Positions 43,601-57,000 of a stretch of 64,000 nt of DNA are shown here, piece after piece. The notes beneath the pieces were generated by a model, which worked only from the letters and a program-made list of their open reading frames with translations, was not told the origin of the DNA and searched no databases. Position 1 is the first letter of the stretch. Every line of letters starts with the position of its first letter. The position numbers and the translations under genes are program-made. Source of the DNA: Glandiceps talaboti (Eukaryota; Hemichordata; Enteropneusta; Spengelidae); the NCBI RefSeq assembly GCF_964340395.1, contig NC_135554.1, forward strand, positions 21,537,592-21,601,591, given 5' to 3'.

Positions 43601-45093
43601 TTACATTGTAATCATGAAGTCATCACCACACACATATGTATGTCAGAAAACATATATTTCATTTCAATTTTTTTTTTTTGGGGGGGGGGGGGTGGGAAGG
43701 GGAGGGGAGGGTCAACTTTCACAATAATTTACATCTCTATGTGAAACAACAAATAAATTCTCAGGAAATTAATTTCAATCCAAATTGAAAATAAAGAGTA
43801 AAATAAATTATCTCAGATTTTGAGAATCCACTGAGATATTCTTTCCCTGGTATATCATTCTTGATATTTAGGTTTATTGCAGGAAATCAAATGTCAGTAA
43901 CTGACCTTGTATTGTAACCTTTTGTAATGCAATATTACTGTCTCTGTGATGCAACATTCTTGTGTTTCTCATTTGAAACTAATCACGTCATCATTTTTCC
44001 TGATTCAGTGTAAGTAATACCAATGGTGACATATCTCTCTCTATAACTTATTAGTATTCTATAAACTCATTAACATAATGCACTACACCCAAAAAAGGAT
44101 AGGGTTATTTTTCTACTATTTTTCTAAGCTCTATTTGACAAGGTTTTGCTTTTTTAAATCCTGAATGCATTTTATTCAAGGTCTTCTGAATAAATAGCAT
44201 GATAATTGCTAATAAATTATATTATAATAATATTGATCACAGCTACTAATTTTTAATCATATGACACAGAAAAAGAACATGTTCTTTTTTTCATCTGGAT
44301 ATATTGACTTTTTCTGTGTCCTATGTAATTTTACATTATGTTATCTATTTCTTGTATCAGAATGACTATTGGCGATAGTTTGGAAAGATCAATACATCAT
44401 TTTCAAGTTATCTTTTTTTAAATATATAATCGATTTTGAATGTTTTTATTTACATTTAATATTCAAATAATGTTTTGATTTTTTGAATAACTAATCATCG
44501 CTCGCGACATGAATTCTTTTATATTTACAGAAAGTGCTCAAGACGGAGAAACGGCATAACAACACGCAAAAACATGAATTACACAAAACTGCAAATTTAT
44601 GGATGACGTCGCAACTTAACACCTTGAAAAATTGATCCTGCCTTGCGCCTGCGAAGTGCTCAGTCAAGGTCTCGGCATGTCTACAGGCACTTGATTGGCC
44701 ATCCTATTGACCTTGGCCATTTTTTTAGGACAAATAAACCGAATATGTTTCATCTTTAGCCATGGATTTCACCCTTACAATGATACGTTACAGATGTCAC
44801 CCCATCTCATGTGTGCTCCTGGCGGTTTACCTACGAACAAAGACCATAAACAAGCGAGACCGGCAAAAATCCTTTGTTTCTGCTTGTTTTAGTTTTTGCG
44901 GAAGCACATTTTCGAAAGCGTTTTCTCACCAACCGACGACCATGAAATTGGTACGTTTTGAGTTTGATCAAAAGCACATATGTTGGTTTATATTTCAAGA
45001 AAGTGTTAACAATAGAAAGTGTGAAAGACTCTTACCATAATGAAAATTCCCCACATCGGAATCGTAAAAATAAGCGACAGTGGGTTTCGCCAT
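34612..45093 (-). CDS. HDAC3: Histone deacetylase 3 (class I HDAC)
   Basis: Eleven minus-strand exons (45093-45036, 42618-42536, 41204-40980, 39951-39839, 38757-38624, 38016-37862, 37155-37001, 36744-36686, 36328-36249, 35364-35204, 34687-34612) join in frame to 432 residues; human HDAC3 has 428. The start [20 protein letters not shown] matches human HDAC3 with one extra residue, so numbers shift by one. Catalytic residues are present: H135 and H136 (GGLHHAKK), zinc ligands D171 and H173 (DIDIHHGDG) and D260 (CGADSLG), and Y299 (GGGGYTVRN). The C-terminus [18 protein letters not shown] keeps the HDAC3-specific acidic tail. Known role: HDAC3 is the catalytic subunit of NCoR/SMRT corepressor complexes, removing acetyl groups from histone lysines in the nucleus. 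Odd: the 3' end of exon 7 with its donor is tandemly duplicated into intron 7. Divergent from the GNAT-PARP gene. Confidence 0.98.
36582..36667. repeat. 17-18-bp tandem repeat, 5 copies
   Basis: Repeats of TTTACCATATTTGGGAG, some with an extra T, lie in HDAC3 intron 8, ending about 20 bases before exon 8's donor side. Confidence 0.9.
36899..37044 (-). repeat. 74-bp tandem duplication of the HDAC3 exon 7 donor region
   Basis: 36973-37044 (true exon end, donor and some intron) is copied at 36899-36970 with about 5 differences in 72 bases. The copy still encodes [14 protein letters not shown] followed by an intact GTAAGTGTGT donor, but it has no acceptor of its own. Confidence 0.93.
37495..37826. 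repeat. About 49-bp minisatellite, 6 to 7 copies
   Basis: The unit contains ACTACCAAAGACCATAAAGT and GTGTCCCTTTAAACAAAAGT. It lies in HDAC3 intron 6. Copies differ at a few positions. Confidence 0.92.
38250..38362. repeat. Dispersed repeat B, copy 1 (diverged)
   Basis: It shares CCTACTG, ATAATTA.ACCAA..TCCATT.AATAG, ATCAACATGT and TTTAGTTTGTGT in order with 40844-40946, same orientation. Both copies are in HDAC3 introns. Confidence 0.5.
40844..40946. repeat. Dispersed repeat B, copy 2 (diverged)
   Basis: This matches 38250-38362 in block order as described there. A short related start (CGTCACCCTACTG) also occurs near 27768. Confidence 0.5.
42055..42413 (-). mobile_element. Dispersed repeat family A, copy 2 (inverted)
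   Basis: This is the reverse-complement counterpart of 21902-22257, with the same outer blocks (ATACCATGC...AACTTGG and GGGGAATAACATCT) and the same internal foldback near 42254-42413. It lies in HDAC3 intron 2. Roughly four bases in five match by eye. Confidence 0.8.
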
Positions 45094-45469
45094 GTTGAAC
45101 TGAACTCCCTATCTTCACATAAACGCCCGCTTAAGAATATTACACTAACTTAGGGAGCTGTAAATGTTAGTTTCCACATTATTTTCTCTCAGTGTTTGGG
45201 TACAGGTACTGTTCCCTGAATTTGAACAACTCGTTTGATTAATTTATTAGATAGAATTATGCATACAGCTACATAATCTGAATCGGTTGGACAGTGATGG
45301 CTACTCTTTAGCGACACGCAAGGAACGATTCTATTTCGTACGACAAGTTTAAACAACCGCACAGACTGTAAAACCTGCGCCACTGAGATCGATCCGATCA
45401 GAGGGATACAAATTATAATTTTGCGGCCCGGCTAAAGGGCGCTCAGCACCCGTTTCTATCGGAGTGCAC
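45094..45469. promoter_or_regulatory. Shared promoter region of HDAC3 and the GNAT-PARP gene
   Basis: This 376-bp gap is the shortest divergent gap in the window. It is more GC- and CpG-rich towards the GNAT-PARP side (GCGGCCCGGCTAAAGGGCGC near 45423). The HDAC3 start context AACATGGCGAAA again resembles a YY1 site over the start codon. Confidence 0.55.
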
Positions 45470-46128
45470 ATGCAGTTTGAAGACATGGCAACCGTTGAAA
45501 GCTACACGACAATCTCAAGCAGGTTACCCAGCGTGAAATTCAAACAGAAAAAGAAGGCTGGTGGTGAAGGTAGTATAAATGGTGGCGGTAGACAGTTGGA
45601 GATCGAATGTACACCAATGGTGGTCGATTTCCGACGATTGTTTCAAAGCAGCAAGCGGACAATAGACATAATACCAGGGGTAGGCATGTTACATTTCGAT
45701 TCCCTTTCCCTTTTAATTAATTTATAAAAAACGATTTCTCGTTTTCTAACACGCATGTAACCTCATCACCACGCTCCATGGTTACCATAGCAACATGAGA
45801 GACGCCAATCTTCTTCTCAAAAAATGTCTATGTCAATTGATGAAGTAACTGTTCAAGGGAAAGGAAATGAAACACTTTGCTGTAATAAAGCAACTGTTTC
45901 GCTATGAGCTGAGAAAGAATCTACTGTACATGTAATTCTATTGTTATCATTCTAATTGCTCTACATTCTTAGATTTGATCAATAGTCATTGTGTCCAAAT
46001 GTAATTGCACCATTGCACTAACTGATGCAGTTGATCACTGATTACCTGAACCTGTCACCAGTCAGAAATTTGCCACTAATTGCCAAGTAGCAATGAATTG
46101 CACGCAGACACACACATACTACTAGTAT

Positions 46129-46184
<56 letters not shown>

Positions 46185-49100
46185 TTTTGCAATGTATCCT
46201 CCATTGTCCAGTCTCAATTCCAAAATACCAGAAATAAATACTTTTCTATATTGTATGATAATTTTACAATGATATCAATCATCTTTTTCATTGTGTGTAG
46301 GTACCAAATAAAGAGTTATTGCATACAGTAATGGCGCTATATGATGTCTGTTTACCTGATATAACACCTGAAGTCCTCTACCCTACTGTATGTGATAAAT
46401 GGGCAAGAACTCTTCTACTACTCAGAGATACAAAAGGTGAGAGATCAGGTTAGCAGATTGATGGAGATGATATGAGGGGACAGGTCATCAAATTAACAGA
46501 GGTGAAAGGTGTGGGGGTTAGATTGTTAATTTGAGAGATCAAAGCTGAGAGGTTAGGTCATGGTAATGGTCATTTCACGGGATGTACATTGGAAAGATCG
46601 TCCCAGGGTGAAATAGAACAAGACGTTATTTCCCTTTGGTAGGTTTCAACACCTAGACATAACTAAATGGCATAGGGGTTGATAAGAAAGGAAAAGTATT
46701 ATTTTAATAAACAAAGTATCTTTCCCAACATGGTAACCTGCATCTAATACAAACAAATAGAAAACCTGATCAGTATTTCATGCAAGCACCGAAACATATC
46801 AGGTATATATGACACATCGTCACATCTGTTTTGCCCTCCAGATGTGATCGCAGAAATGAAAATTCGACAAAAGAATAAAGAACAAAATGCAGAAGATGAC
46901 AAAGAGAAGCCAAAAGAAGGTGAAGGAAGTCCACAAGAAAATGGTATAGAGAAAGAAGAAACAGAGGAGGGAGAGGGGGAGGAGGAGGAGGAGGAGGAAA
47001 AACCAGGAAAGTTTGCAGATGTATTTAGTGACACTGACCTTGAAGATGAAGAGGAGGAAGATGACGAAGACAGGTATTTTGTTACCATAGTAACTACACA
47101 TTCCAAGTAATGAGATTTATGCTCTTATATTTCATTTTTTTACTCTATGCATACTATTATCATATGACAGAATCCCAATGGTACATGAGTGCCAGTGTGG
47201 CATACTTGAGATATTTGCGTGAGTGCTTGCAGTACTTTTATTTCATGAGTGAAAGAGCAGCAGAAAACACTGCAAGCAAGAGTGTAAATATCATGAGTAC
47301 CCACACAGACACTCAAGTTATGGGGTCCTCTTATTATTATATGTGATTATCCAACATATATTTTTGTTTAATAAAAAAACACTGCTGTGCATATTATTTT
47401 GCGTACATGAAATGATTGCATAAGTTTCAGTTTGCATACAGATATATTATGATGTTTTGTATTGCATTGCAGTGCAAATGCCAATAGTATGCATGAATAC
47501 TACGGTAATGCAAGTAATCATGGGTACATATCTAATAATCTAATAATAGATACAAGGACAATGTATTACAGCTGGAACTGTTTCCAAATAAGACAAAGAA
47601 ACTCTCATCCTAGTCTGTCATAATTTTCACTCATTTGTTTTTAAATGACTAATTTCTTCGAGTGTTTCTTATTTTCCAACAGTGAAAGTGAAGATGAAGA
47701 TCATTCTGAAGGAGTGAATGATTTTCTCAAGATTGTCAGGAAAAGAAGGAAGAAGAGGCGTGGTGCAAAGGAAACAAGAGAAGAGGTACCGGAAGAATTA
47801 GTCGGAATAGAAAATAGACTTATGGCATGTGCAACATGGGAAAAATCAGATGTGTAAGTAAAAGAGTATTGCTTCATTTTTCTATGTATTATTCATATGG
47901 AATTAGAATTGGATAGTTTTTTGGCATTGTCAGTCATTTTAGAATATGCATTTCTCTCACAGCATTTGAATAAGTAAAACTGGCAGACTATTACCCATTT
48001 TACTTGAGTACGATGTCAGTATCTGTCCAGAAATTAATAGTGTATAATTTCACTAGCTACAGTACTGTCGGTCGGAAATATAAAATTACCACAAATTATA
48101 ATATTTCTCGATACCTGAAAACATACTTTTTTTAGTCTGTGAATATATACCTGCATAGCATGAGAAGAGACCTCAAAATTTACATGCGCAAAGTCACTTT
48201 TTTGACTCTACATTATTCTTCTTGGGTATTCTTAGTTCCTTGTTACCATGGTTACTGGCCTACTGCAGACATAATCAAACCATGTATACAGCAATTGATA
48301 TGGTTAAAACTGCCCGACTTCCAAACTCTTTGGGAGAAAGAAGATTAAACATGTAATTTATTTCTTGTTTTTCTTTCCCTCTTCAACAGAAGACCTGGAG
48401 AAAAGGTTCTACAGATTGACCTGCTGGGGGTTAGGAAGAGATATCGAAAATTTGGATTAGGGAAATTCTTGTTACAGGTAAAGACTAGTTGTTATAATAC
48501 CTTATCTGTTGAGAAATTCTTTACAAAAATTGGTGTTTTGAGCAGATATAAATATATGAAAGCTACCAGTAATATCAGTAGTAAAAAGAAATATCGCAAA
48601 CTTTCATGGAAGAAAATTGTAACTGCTGTAACTACAGTGAAATTTTAATGTGAAAAAATTTACATTGTATACCAGTTCCTGTTTGGTTTCTATGTGATAT
48701 TACTACCCATCAGTAATATAGTAACTTTATAAAATCTACAAGTTTAGCTGATAGACTGTCAGGAAATTCTGCTAACTTTAAAAATGACCATAGGTCACAT
48801 AGTGCCATAGGCTACTTTGAGGGCTTGTAATAGGTGTACACCACAGGTCACATAGTGCCAAAGGCTATGTCAAGGGCTTGTACACCACAGGTCATATAGT
48901 GCCAAAGGCTATGTCTATGGCTTGTACACCACAGGTCACATAGTGCCAAAGGCTATGTCGAGGGATAGTACACCACAGGTCACATAGTGCCAAAGGCTAT
49001 GTCGAGGGCTTGTACACCACAGGTCACATAGTGACATAGGCTATGTCGAGGGCTTGCACACCACAGGTCACATAGTGCCATAGGCTATGTCGAGGGCTTG

Positions 49101-52100
49101 TAGTAGTTGTACACCACAGGTCACATAGTGACATAGGCTATGTCGAGGGCTTGCACACCACAGGTCACATAGTGCCATAGGCTATGTCGAGGGCTTGTAG
49201 TAGTTGTACACCACAGGTCACATAGTACCAAAGGCTATGTTGAGGGCTTGCACACCACAGGTCACATAGTGCCATAGGCTATGTCAAGGGCTAGCACACC
49301 ACAGGTCACATAGTGCCATAGGCTATGTCAAGGGTTTGTAGTAGTTGTACACCACAGGTACAGTCATCCTCAGCTTTTGTTTGCCAATCTTCTGAGCACA
49401 GATCTTACTACAAGACAAGAAATCTACCTGTATTAATAGGAAATTATTCTTTGAAATAGGCAGTCCCACTCTTTTCTTTTTGATATCATTTGCAGGTAGA
49501 AAAATCACAGAATCTTCTGGACCTTTGGTTTTGAATCTTTATATTTGAAAAAAAAATCCTGAGATCTTTACCAAATACATGTAGTGATATTGATTATAAG
49601 TTTATGATTTCCACAAAAGTCTGACTGAAGAATTATAATTTATCATTTCAACAAGAGTCTAACTGAAGAATTTTGTTATTGTAAACATAGATATATTTTG
49701 ATCTGACTGATTTTACTGTTGATTTCTTGTTCATGTTCATAGAATTTAAAAGATCCGTCCGTCGTTGGCCACTATGATGCAATAGTTGTGTATGCTGATC
49801 ACTCTGCTGTCAGTTTCTTTGCCCATTATGGATACACAGATGATATTGTGTTGAACAGTAAATACAAAGATTTAGCAGACAACTGGACCAATAGTACTCT
49901 CATGTGTTATCTCCCACCATTTACCAGTAAGTCATATACATTGTAATTTCATTCTACAATCAGTATATAGCTCAGCTGCCATCAAATAGAAAGTATGATT
50001 ATCAGAATGTTGTTTTAGCAGTAGTGGACAATCTAAACTGGCTTTTAAAGGTGTCGAGAAGTCTACTTCTTACGTAAATTTGCTCACAGATTATAAATTT
50101 GCTCACAGATTGATGCCATGTACAGCATGATTAGAAAAAAATCACAGCATCACTGATTGTATGATGGTGACCCCCATGCGCACGTCTGAGATACAGATGG
50201 TCACAGCATAGATGGGACAATGGGAAAGATGATGGTATGGTTTGATAGTGAGGCAATCACACATGGTTTCATGGTCCATCAAGTACACCAACACAAATAA
50301 AATAAAATTATGTAACATGAGCAAAATAGTTTCAATTACAGCTACTTCAGTTTTAGACGTTGTCTGCTGTAATTAATTCATCAATCTACAAGTTTAATTT
50401 GATCCCCTGTAATCTCTAAATTCTAATCTATTGTCACAGTGGAATTTGCTTGCTATACTTGTAAATCAAACCATTAGTAGAAAAGTATAAATTGTATTCT
50501 ATGTGGGTCCGGCATTAAACCATCTTTCCATGTTATAGGGTTATGGTTATTGATATTTGTTCATTGGTGATAAATACAGTACCTTTGTACATACCGGTAC
50601 CATTACTTCTACCTAACAACTATGCCTTACATGTAGAATCAACTCCCTCTATAAGATCTAGGTTTCTAGACGTTATTATTGTCATTAATTGATAGCATTG
50701 TCATTATTTCTAATGTCAGCTCAAACCATGATGGGAGAGAGTGCAAGTGATCCAGTCTTAGATATCAGAGAAATGGAACTTGAAATGCAGAAATGGACAG
50801 AGAAGAGTAGAGAAGCATACCAGAGTCAGTATGCATGTACTCAGAGAATGAGAAATGAAATAATCACACTCAGAGCCTTGGTAGGTTTTAGTCTATATAT
50901 TAACTAATCTGTTAGATGACTTTCACTGCATTCCCTCATGTTAATGAGAGAACTCATTTGACTTCATCTCAATTAATAATTACTAGGCTATAATAAGCAG
51001 TGTGCCCTCTAACATCACATTTTCAAAAAGAACCAATCTTGTTTACACCTGATGGGAGATAGACCCACATGCAGCTAGGTACCTTAGTTTTTGTGAAATG
51101 CATTATACAATGCAAAATACTTTTGAGCTAACACAGATCAGATGTCCTTTATCGTTAAGTGTTATTTACCAATTCTCTTGATCTCAGGTTGCATCTCAAC
51201 AAGACATTATAACTTACTTACAAAGTGAAACCAAGAAATTACAACATTCAAAATTCCATCTAGGTAAGTATGTCTTCATCATTTGTGTGCTCCAAGTACT
51301 ATGACAATATTCCATCTAGATGAGTTGGTATTTTGCTCTGAGTCCCTTCATTTGAGTTTTGATAGACATGTACAGGGATGTAGCTAATTTCAAGATTCAA
51401 AAGTAAAATTGCAATAATTACAGGGGTTCCCCTACCCTGGAGTTTTTTGAAATTCAAGGATTAAAAGTGTGCCCTGCTGGTGCTATTTTAATTACATGTT
51501 GAGCTGATAATAATACCCTTTCCAATGAAATCCAAACTTAGAAAAGTAACAAAATTCCTGAAAAAATAGCTGACAAGTAATGGCAGAGTAAGCAGTCATT
51601 TTTCTGCTAGCTACCTGTCCTTATCTACATCCCTGCATATATTCACATATATTATATTTCCAGTGTCTGATACAAGTTGTCTGTGCAGTTTTCACAAAGT
51701 TATCATGTTTTGTATAACACTGATGTTAGATATAGTTAACAGATGAAATCAGATTAAAAAGGAAGCATTTCATAAATAAAGAATGTATCTGAAAAAAACA
51801 TAGAATCAGTCCAACCATGACGTACAGGTACCAGTTCAGATGTTGTTTAAACTTGAACTTGAGGAAAACATTGAGTAGGATGAAGTCTGCTTTGTAGTTA
51901 ATACAGTCAATGTTTTATTATCAAAAACTTGTCGATGTTGCAATCTCCTCATCAGGGATAGAATGGAAATTAAATTGTACTGTGTTTGTTATCTCCTATG
52001 ATGAACTCTTGATTATTCCTACAAAGAATGTTTAGTGGATCATTTCTGTTCGGAAGCAAATTGGTAATAGATATTGAAATACTAGACTAATAACATTTTA

Positions 52101-53613
52101 TTAAGAAAGATGTTTGTTTGTTTGTTTGTTTGTTGTACTATTTTACCTTGGTTTATTAAATTTCAACATTTGGTGATCTTCAGAGTGATTTATTTGTACA
52201 ACAATTGACAATTTTCTATTTCTCAACTTCTCCAAACAGAAAGAGAATTCTTACAATACAGGCTTCTAACATTGAAAGCAGGACTTTCACCACTAGTCAA
52301 TGATGTTGCAGGGGCGGCACAAGGTATGTCATCTTGTACCAACCATCAGCATAATGTTTTCTATGGTTTTGTGATATTTTGAATATTTAGAGATTTTTCT
52401 CTTTTCCCTCAACATCATAATAATATACATCATAAACTGAGCTTATATTTGTGGTTGTGACAGATGATTTTTATTGCATATTAAGAGATTTTACTGATGC
52501 ATACTTTATCCATTTTCTGGGGGGGGGGGGGGTACATATGTCAATGTTTAAATGTGTCAACAATGCCAGACAATTTTGTAATGCTCCACTGGCCGTAAGT
52601 GGAGTATCATTTGTTTCCAATCAGACAACCAACAATACATTCACTGAAAATTGTTATAATACCAGTTACCAATATATATGCCTTTCCTGTCACTCATATT
52701 TTCCTTGATTGAGTAAAGAAATTAACATATTGACTATTTTACAGATGGAGATATGACAACTGATACTTTGTTGAAGGATCTAGAAAAACAAGTTGATGTC
52801 TTGAAAATTGCCCGTAAACACAGTGAGGAAAATTATGCACAAGATAATCATGGTAACATTTTATTTTTGTTTTTAGATAACATGTGGATGCAATTTGTGA
52901 CAGAATGAGAAACATAATTTTGATTCATATCACAAAATGAAATGCTTGCGTATACTTTTCAGATGTACCAGGTAGCAAGGTTAGCTGCAAGCTTGTCTGT
53001 TGAATTATTCTAGCATTCAGAAACTTATCATTGTAAACCATTCTTCTTATACGAAGATGTAATTGGGGCTGTTTTAGAGAATGATTTTGAAATTTATGGG
53101 TAAAAGCTGATAAGTATAATAACATTCATTCACTTTTGTTAGCTCCCTCCCTCCTGAGCAGTGTCTGAGGGTGGGGCTATTATAACAGGTTCCATCTGTC
53201 CATGTGTCCATCTCAGTGTATCCATACACAAAAGGTATAAAATGACACCTCAGTGAAGTAAATCTTACATCTTTCAAGAATAGCTAAACATGAATTTATT
53301 TATATTTATAAATAAAAATAAATAAAAACGCAAATGAAACATATTTGGTGTAACTTCAGTAGAATTATCCACTCATTCTTCAACTATTTGAGGCCCAGTT
53401 TGCTGAGTTTTAATCAATTAATTGACTACCATTATCACTGTTCATCAACTTTCAGATGAGGAAAGTGAATCATTGCTGTGCCAACTAACAACTGATTTGT
53501 ATTCCACTTCTGATTGGGAAATCATTGAAGAATTTAAAGAGAGTCTCAAACAAGATGTGACTGTCACTCAGACAGGAGAAGTCACAATGTTAACAAAGGT
53601 TGGTGTGCATCTG

Positions 53614-53648
<35 letters not shown>

Positions 53649-53878
53649 TGTGTGTGTGTGTCTGTCTCTGTCTCTCTCTCTGTCTCGCTCTCTGTCTCTG
53701 TCTGTCTGTTAGTCTTGTAGTAAGACCTTGGATCTGTACTTTGGAGGTTGCCAAAGTTGCAAGGTGATGAGTACCTATGGTCGAACGCCCTCACTGGTGA
53801 CCATTCAGTCACTTGTAAAGTAAGCAGGTTACCCCAAGGGTCTAGCAGTGAGACTCTGTCGGTCTCTCTCTCTATCTA

Positions 53879-53963
<85 letters not shown>

Positions 53964-53964
53964 T

Positions 53965-54013
<49 letters not shown>

Positions 54014-57000
54014 GTTTGCATGTTGTGTACATGTGTTTGTCTCCGTGTATATGTATGTGTGTTCGCATGTGTTGTATATATACATGTATGTATATATATA
54101 TGTGTGCTTTGAAGCACTGCATCTGTACTCAGATGTATGAATCCATTTAAGTTAATTTTTCAGCAGAATGATAAATTTATCAATGATATAATCTGTAAAA
54201 GAAAATGACACAAATGAATTGACCTCAAGGTTAACATTTATAACTTACTGACATATAACAGAGTAAAGCAACATATCTGTTTGATTTTAATGAATCAATA
54301 ATGTTTCTGGACAAATTTAGGCTCTTACAGTTGTTGTCATAGGAATGTGTTAATTTACGATGTGTTTTTAGAAATCCAAAATTCCACCTGTAATTTGTTT
54401 TGAAGAAGAAAATGAAAAATGCAAAATATTGAGTGTCATAATTGAATGAATAAATCTGTTTACTGTGTCTCACCCTTGTCTTACAGGCTAACGTATGTCG
54501 TACTGGACTAGAAGCATTCCAAACCACAAAACATAATTTAACAGACCCCAGTATGTGTACAAGATTATATTACTGTGGAAGTCTTGAAAGACCACATAGA
54601 CTACAAAAGATTCTAAAGAATGGATTCAGTGAACAAGGTATGTATATTGACAGTGCTTTTGCTAAGGTTGGGGAACAGAAAGGGAGGAAGGGGTAAAAAT
54701 GGCAGTGTTAGAGTCTATGGTAATTTTGTTTGGGAACCCAGGTAAATTGACATGGTAACCCTGGTAGATTTTACCTACTTACCGCCCTTAGCAAAAACAC
54801 TGTAATATATGACCAGTGTATGTAGGAAACAAAAAAAACCACCATATTTTGATGGATAAACTTGGGTTGTATATGTGACAAAATTGGAATTTCTTTTTGC
54901 TAGTTCACTTATTTCTCTTACTGAAATCAAAATGAAAATGTATCTTTTTTATACGACTGACTTTATATGTGTCAGTCTTGATGAAATCAGTTCAACCTAT
55001 AAATTATGGTTTGCTGTATTCATTTTTCTGATAATTATTATCTTACAATTTAAGGTAATAAATACATGTATGTAATACTGTTGAAGCAGAGTTTTCTTAA
55101 AATTGAAATCATAAAACACAGCCTACCATACTTGTCAATTATTGGCCCATAGGCAATCTATCAGGTAGGCATATTATTACTAATTTATAAAATACTGCTG
55201 TATGTTAAAACAAAAACTGTTTCAAACTTTTTTTCCCAGATTTTTCACATGGAGAATATGGTGTTGGTTTGTATTTTTCCCAGTATGCATCCAAAGCTGC
55301 TCAATTTTCAGCTGTAAGTATTTGAAAAAGGGATCACAACAACTTTTCTAAGACTTAATCTTACAACTAGGGCCACTTAACTTTCTTAATTTGAAGACTA
55401 ATCTTCACATATCTTTGTACTGATGGCTAGACATGTGTCTGGCCAAAAGGTAAACTAACTTGCTGTAATTTAAAGTGCAGTAGTTGACCAATTTATACAC
55501 TCAAGCCTTGAGGTTACTAGCCTGCAACTAATTTCTGTATGACTTTTAATTTATTCCAGCAACTCTTTCTTTCACACAACTAACAACTGTCAATTATGCT
55601 GTATACCTTTCCTCAGTAAGATTCCTGGGTAGAATATCAGCCAAAAAATTGAATTATCCATCACTTGTCTTGGTAAAAAAAAATCATATTTTGTATTTCA
55701 AATGGTAAGAAACTTACTGATATTAGCAAAACTCGTCTCAACATTTCAGCCATTTTTTTTTTATTCAATCACTTTCCATAATTATAACACTAAACACTCT
55801 GAATTTTAATATTTCTACTGATTATTCGTGTTTTAGCTTGGAAAACTGTTGGTAGCTGAAGTTGGTCTTGGTCACACAAATACAGTCATTAAAAAAGATG
55901 CAACGAGATGTACCCCATCTATTGGTTATGATTGTATATTGGTGAGTGTCAAAGGTCATAGGTTTCATGACTGAGTGTCTTATAAGCGGAATTGTGGAGA
56001 GACAAAACAAACAAACAAACAAACAAACCACAAACACGTGGCAATAGCCTGTTTCACTTATATCGGTTTTACTCTAGAGTTGAAATATTCAAGATACAAG
56101 AAATACTGTATTTCAAGTAATACTGGTATTTACTAATTTGCAATTGAACATTTCATACTCACCTTTGGATTGGTCATTATAAAACAAAGATACATGAAAC
56201 TTTACTTTGTAAAATAATTGTACCAAACCAAATATGTCTGGTACATTACTATAACTGTTATTTCATTCATTGCTACTGTACACTGTGTTGTCTGTTTGTT
56301 CACAAAAACCCTTTTTAACACAAAATTGTAATATAAGAATCAAACTGCATAGATTACCTCAACATGATTAAAATCAAAGGCTATGGCTCTTTAATTTAAT
56401 TTACTTCATCGTAATTGTGTCTTTTACATGTGTCTTTTGTCGTCTTGGTGTTACCGCCTATCTATAAGACAAAAGGCACATGTAAGAGACACAATTACGA
56501 TGAAGTAAAGGTAAATAAAAAAAGCCGTAGCCTATCTACACATCGGATTTTAATCAGATTGAGATTACCCCGAATGTATTTATTTTGGTGCACAACAATT
56601 TTAGCAGAAAGACACTTTTCATAATTTAGCTTCACTGTATGTTGGCATATAAACAATTTGTGACTACACTGTGTTTACATGGCTGAGTACATGTAGTGAT
56701 TTGAAATAAATATGCCTTAGTACCAATGCTTATTCAGAATTTACCATTTTTCAAGTGATTCCATTTTCACACGGTTTTATTTTGGCGTAAACATGTTTTA
56801 CCTGAATAAGCTAAAGTAAGTTTAGAACGGAACACATACAATCATAATATTTTCCGTAGTCTCACTGCCAGATGTTGTGACAATCGTCTCTCTGTAAGGT
56901 GCACAATGTGTGCCTCGAGCGGCAAAGCAATCAGAAGTAAGAGACTTTTCACAAGACACAAAGTACAATACTTTTCACTTGTTCATGACAAGTCACTCAC

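Noticed and set aside
46744-47106. 120-codon Ser-rich minus-strand open frame
   Set aside because: It is the antisense of the acidic GAG/GAA-rich exon 3 of the GNAT-PARP gene.
53582-54150. Several overlapping open frames of about 70 to 130 codons
   Set aside because: They read through CTGT/ACAG tetranucleotide arrays and give low-complexity Cys-Leu-Ser-Val or Arg-Gln-Thr-Asp repeats.
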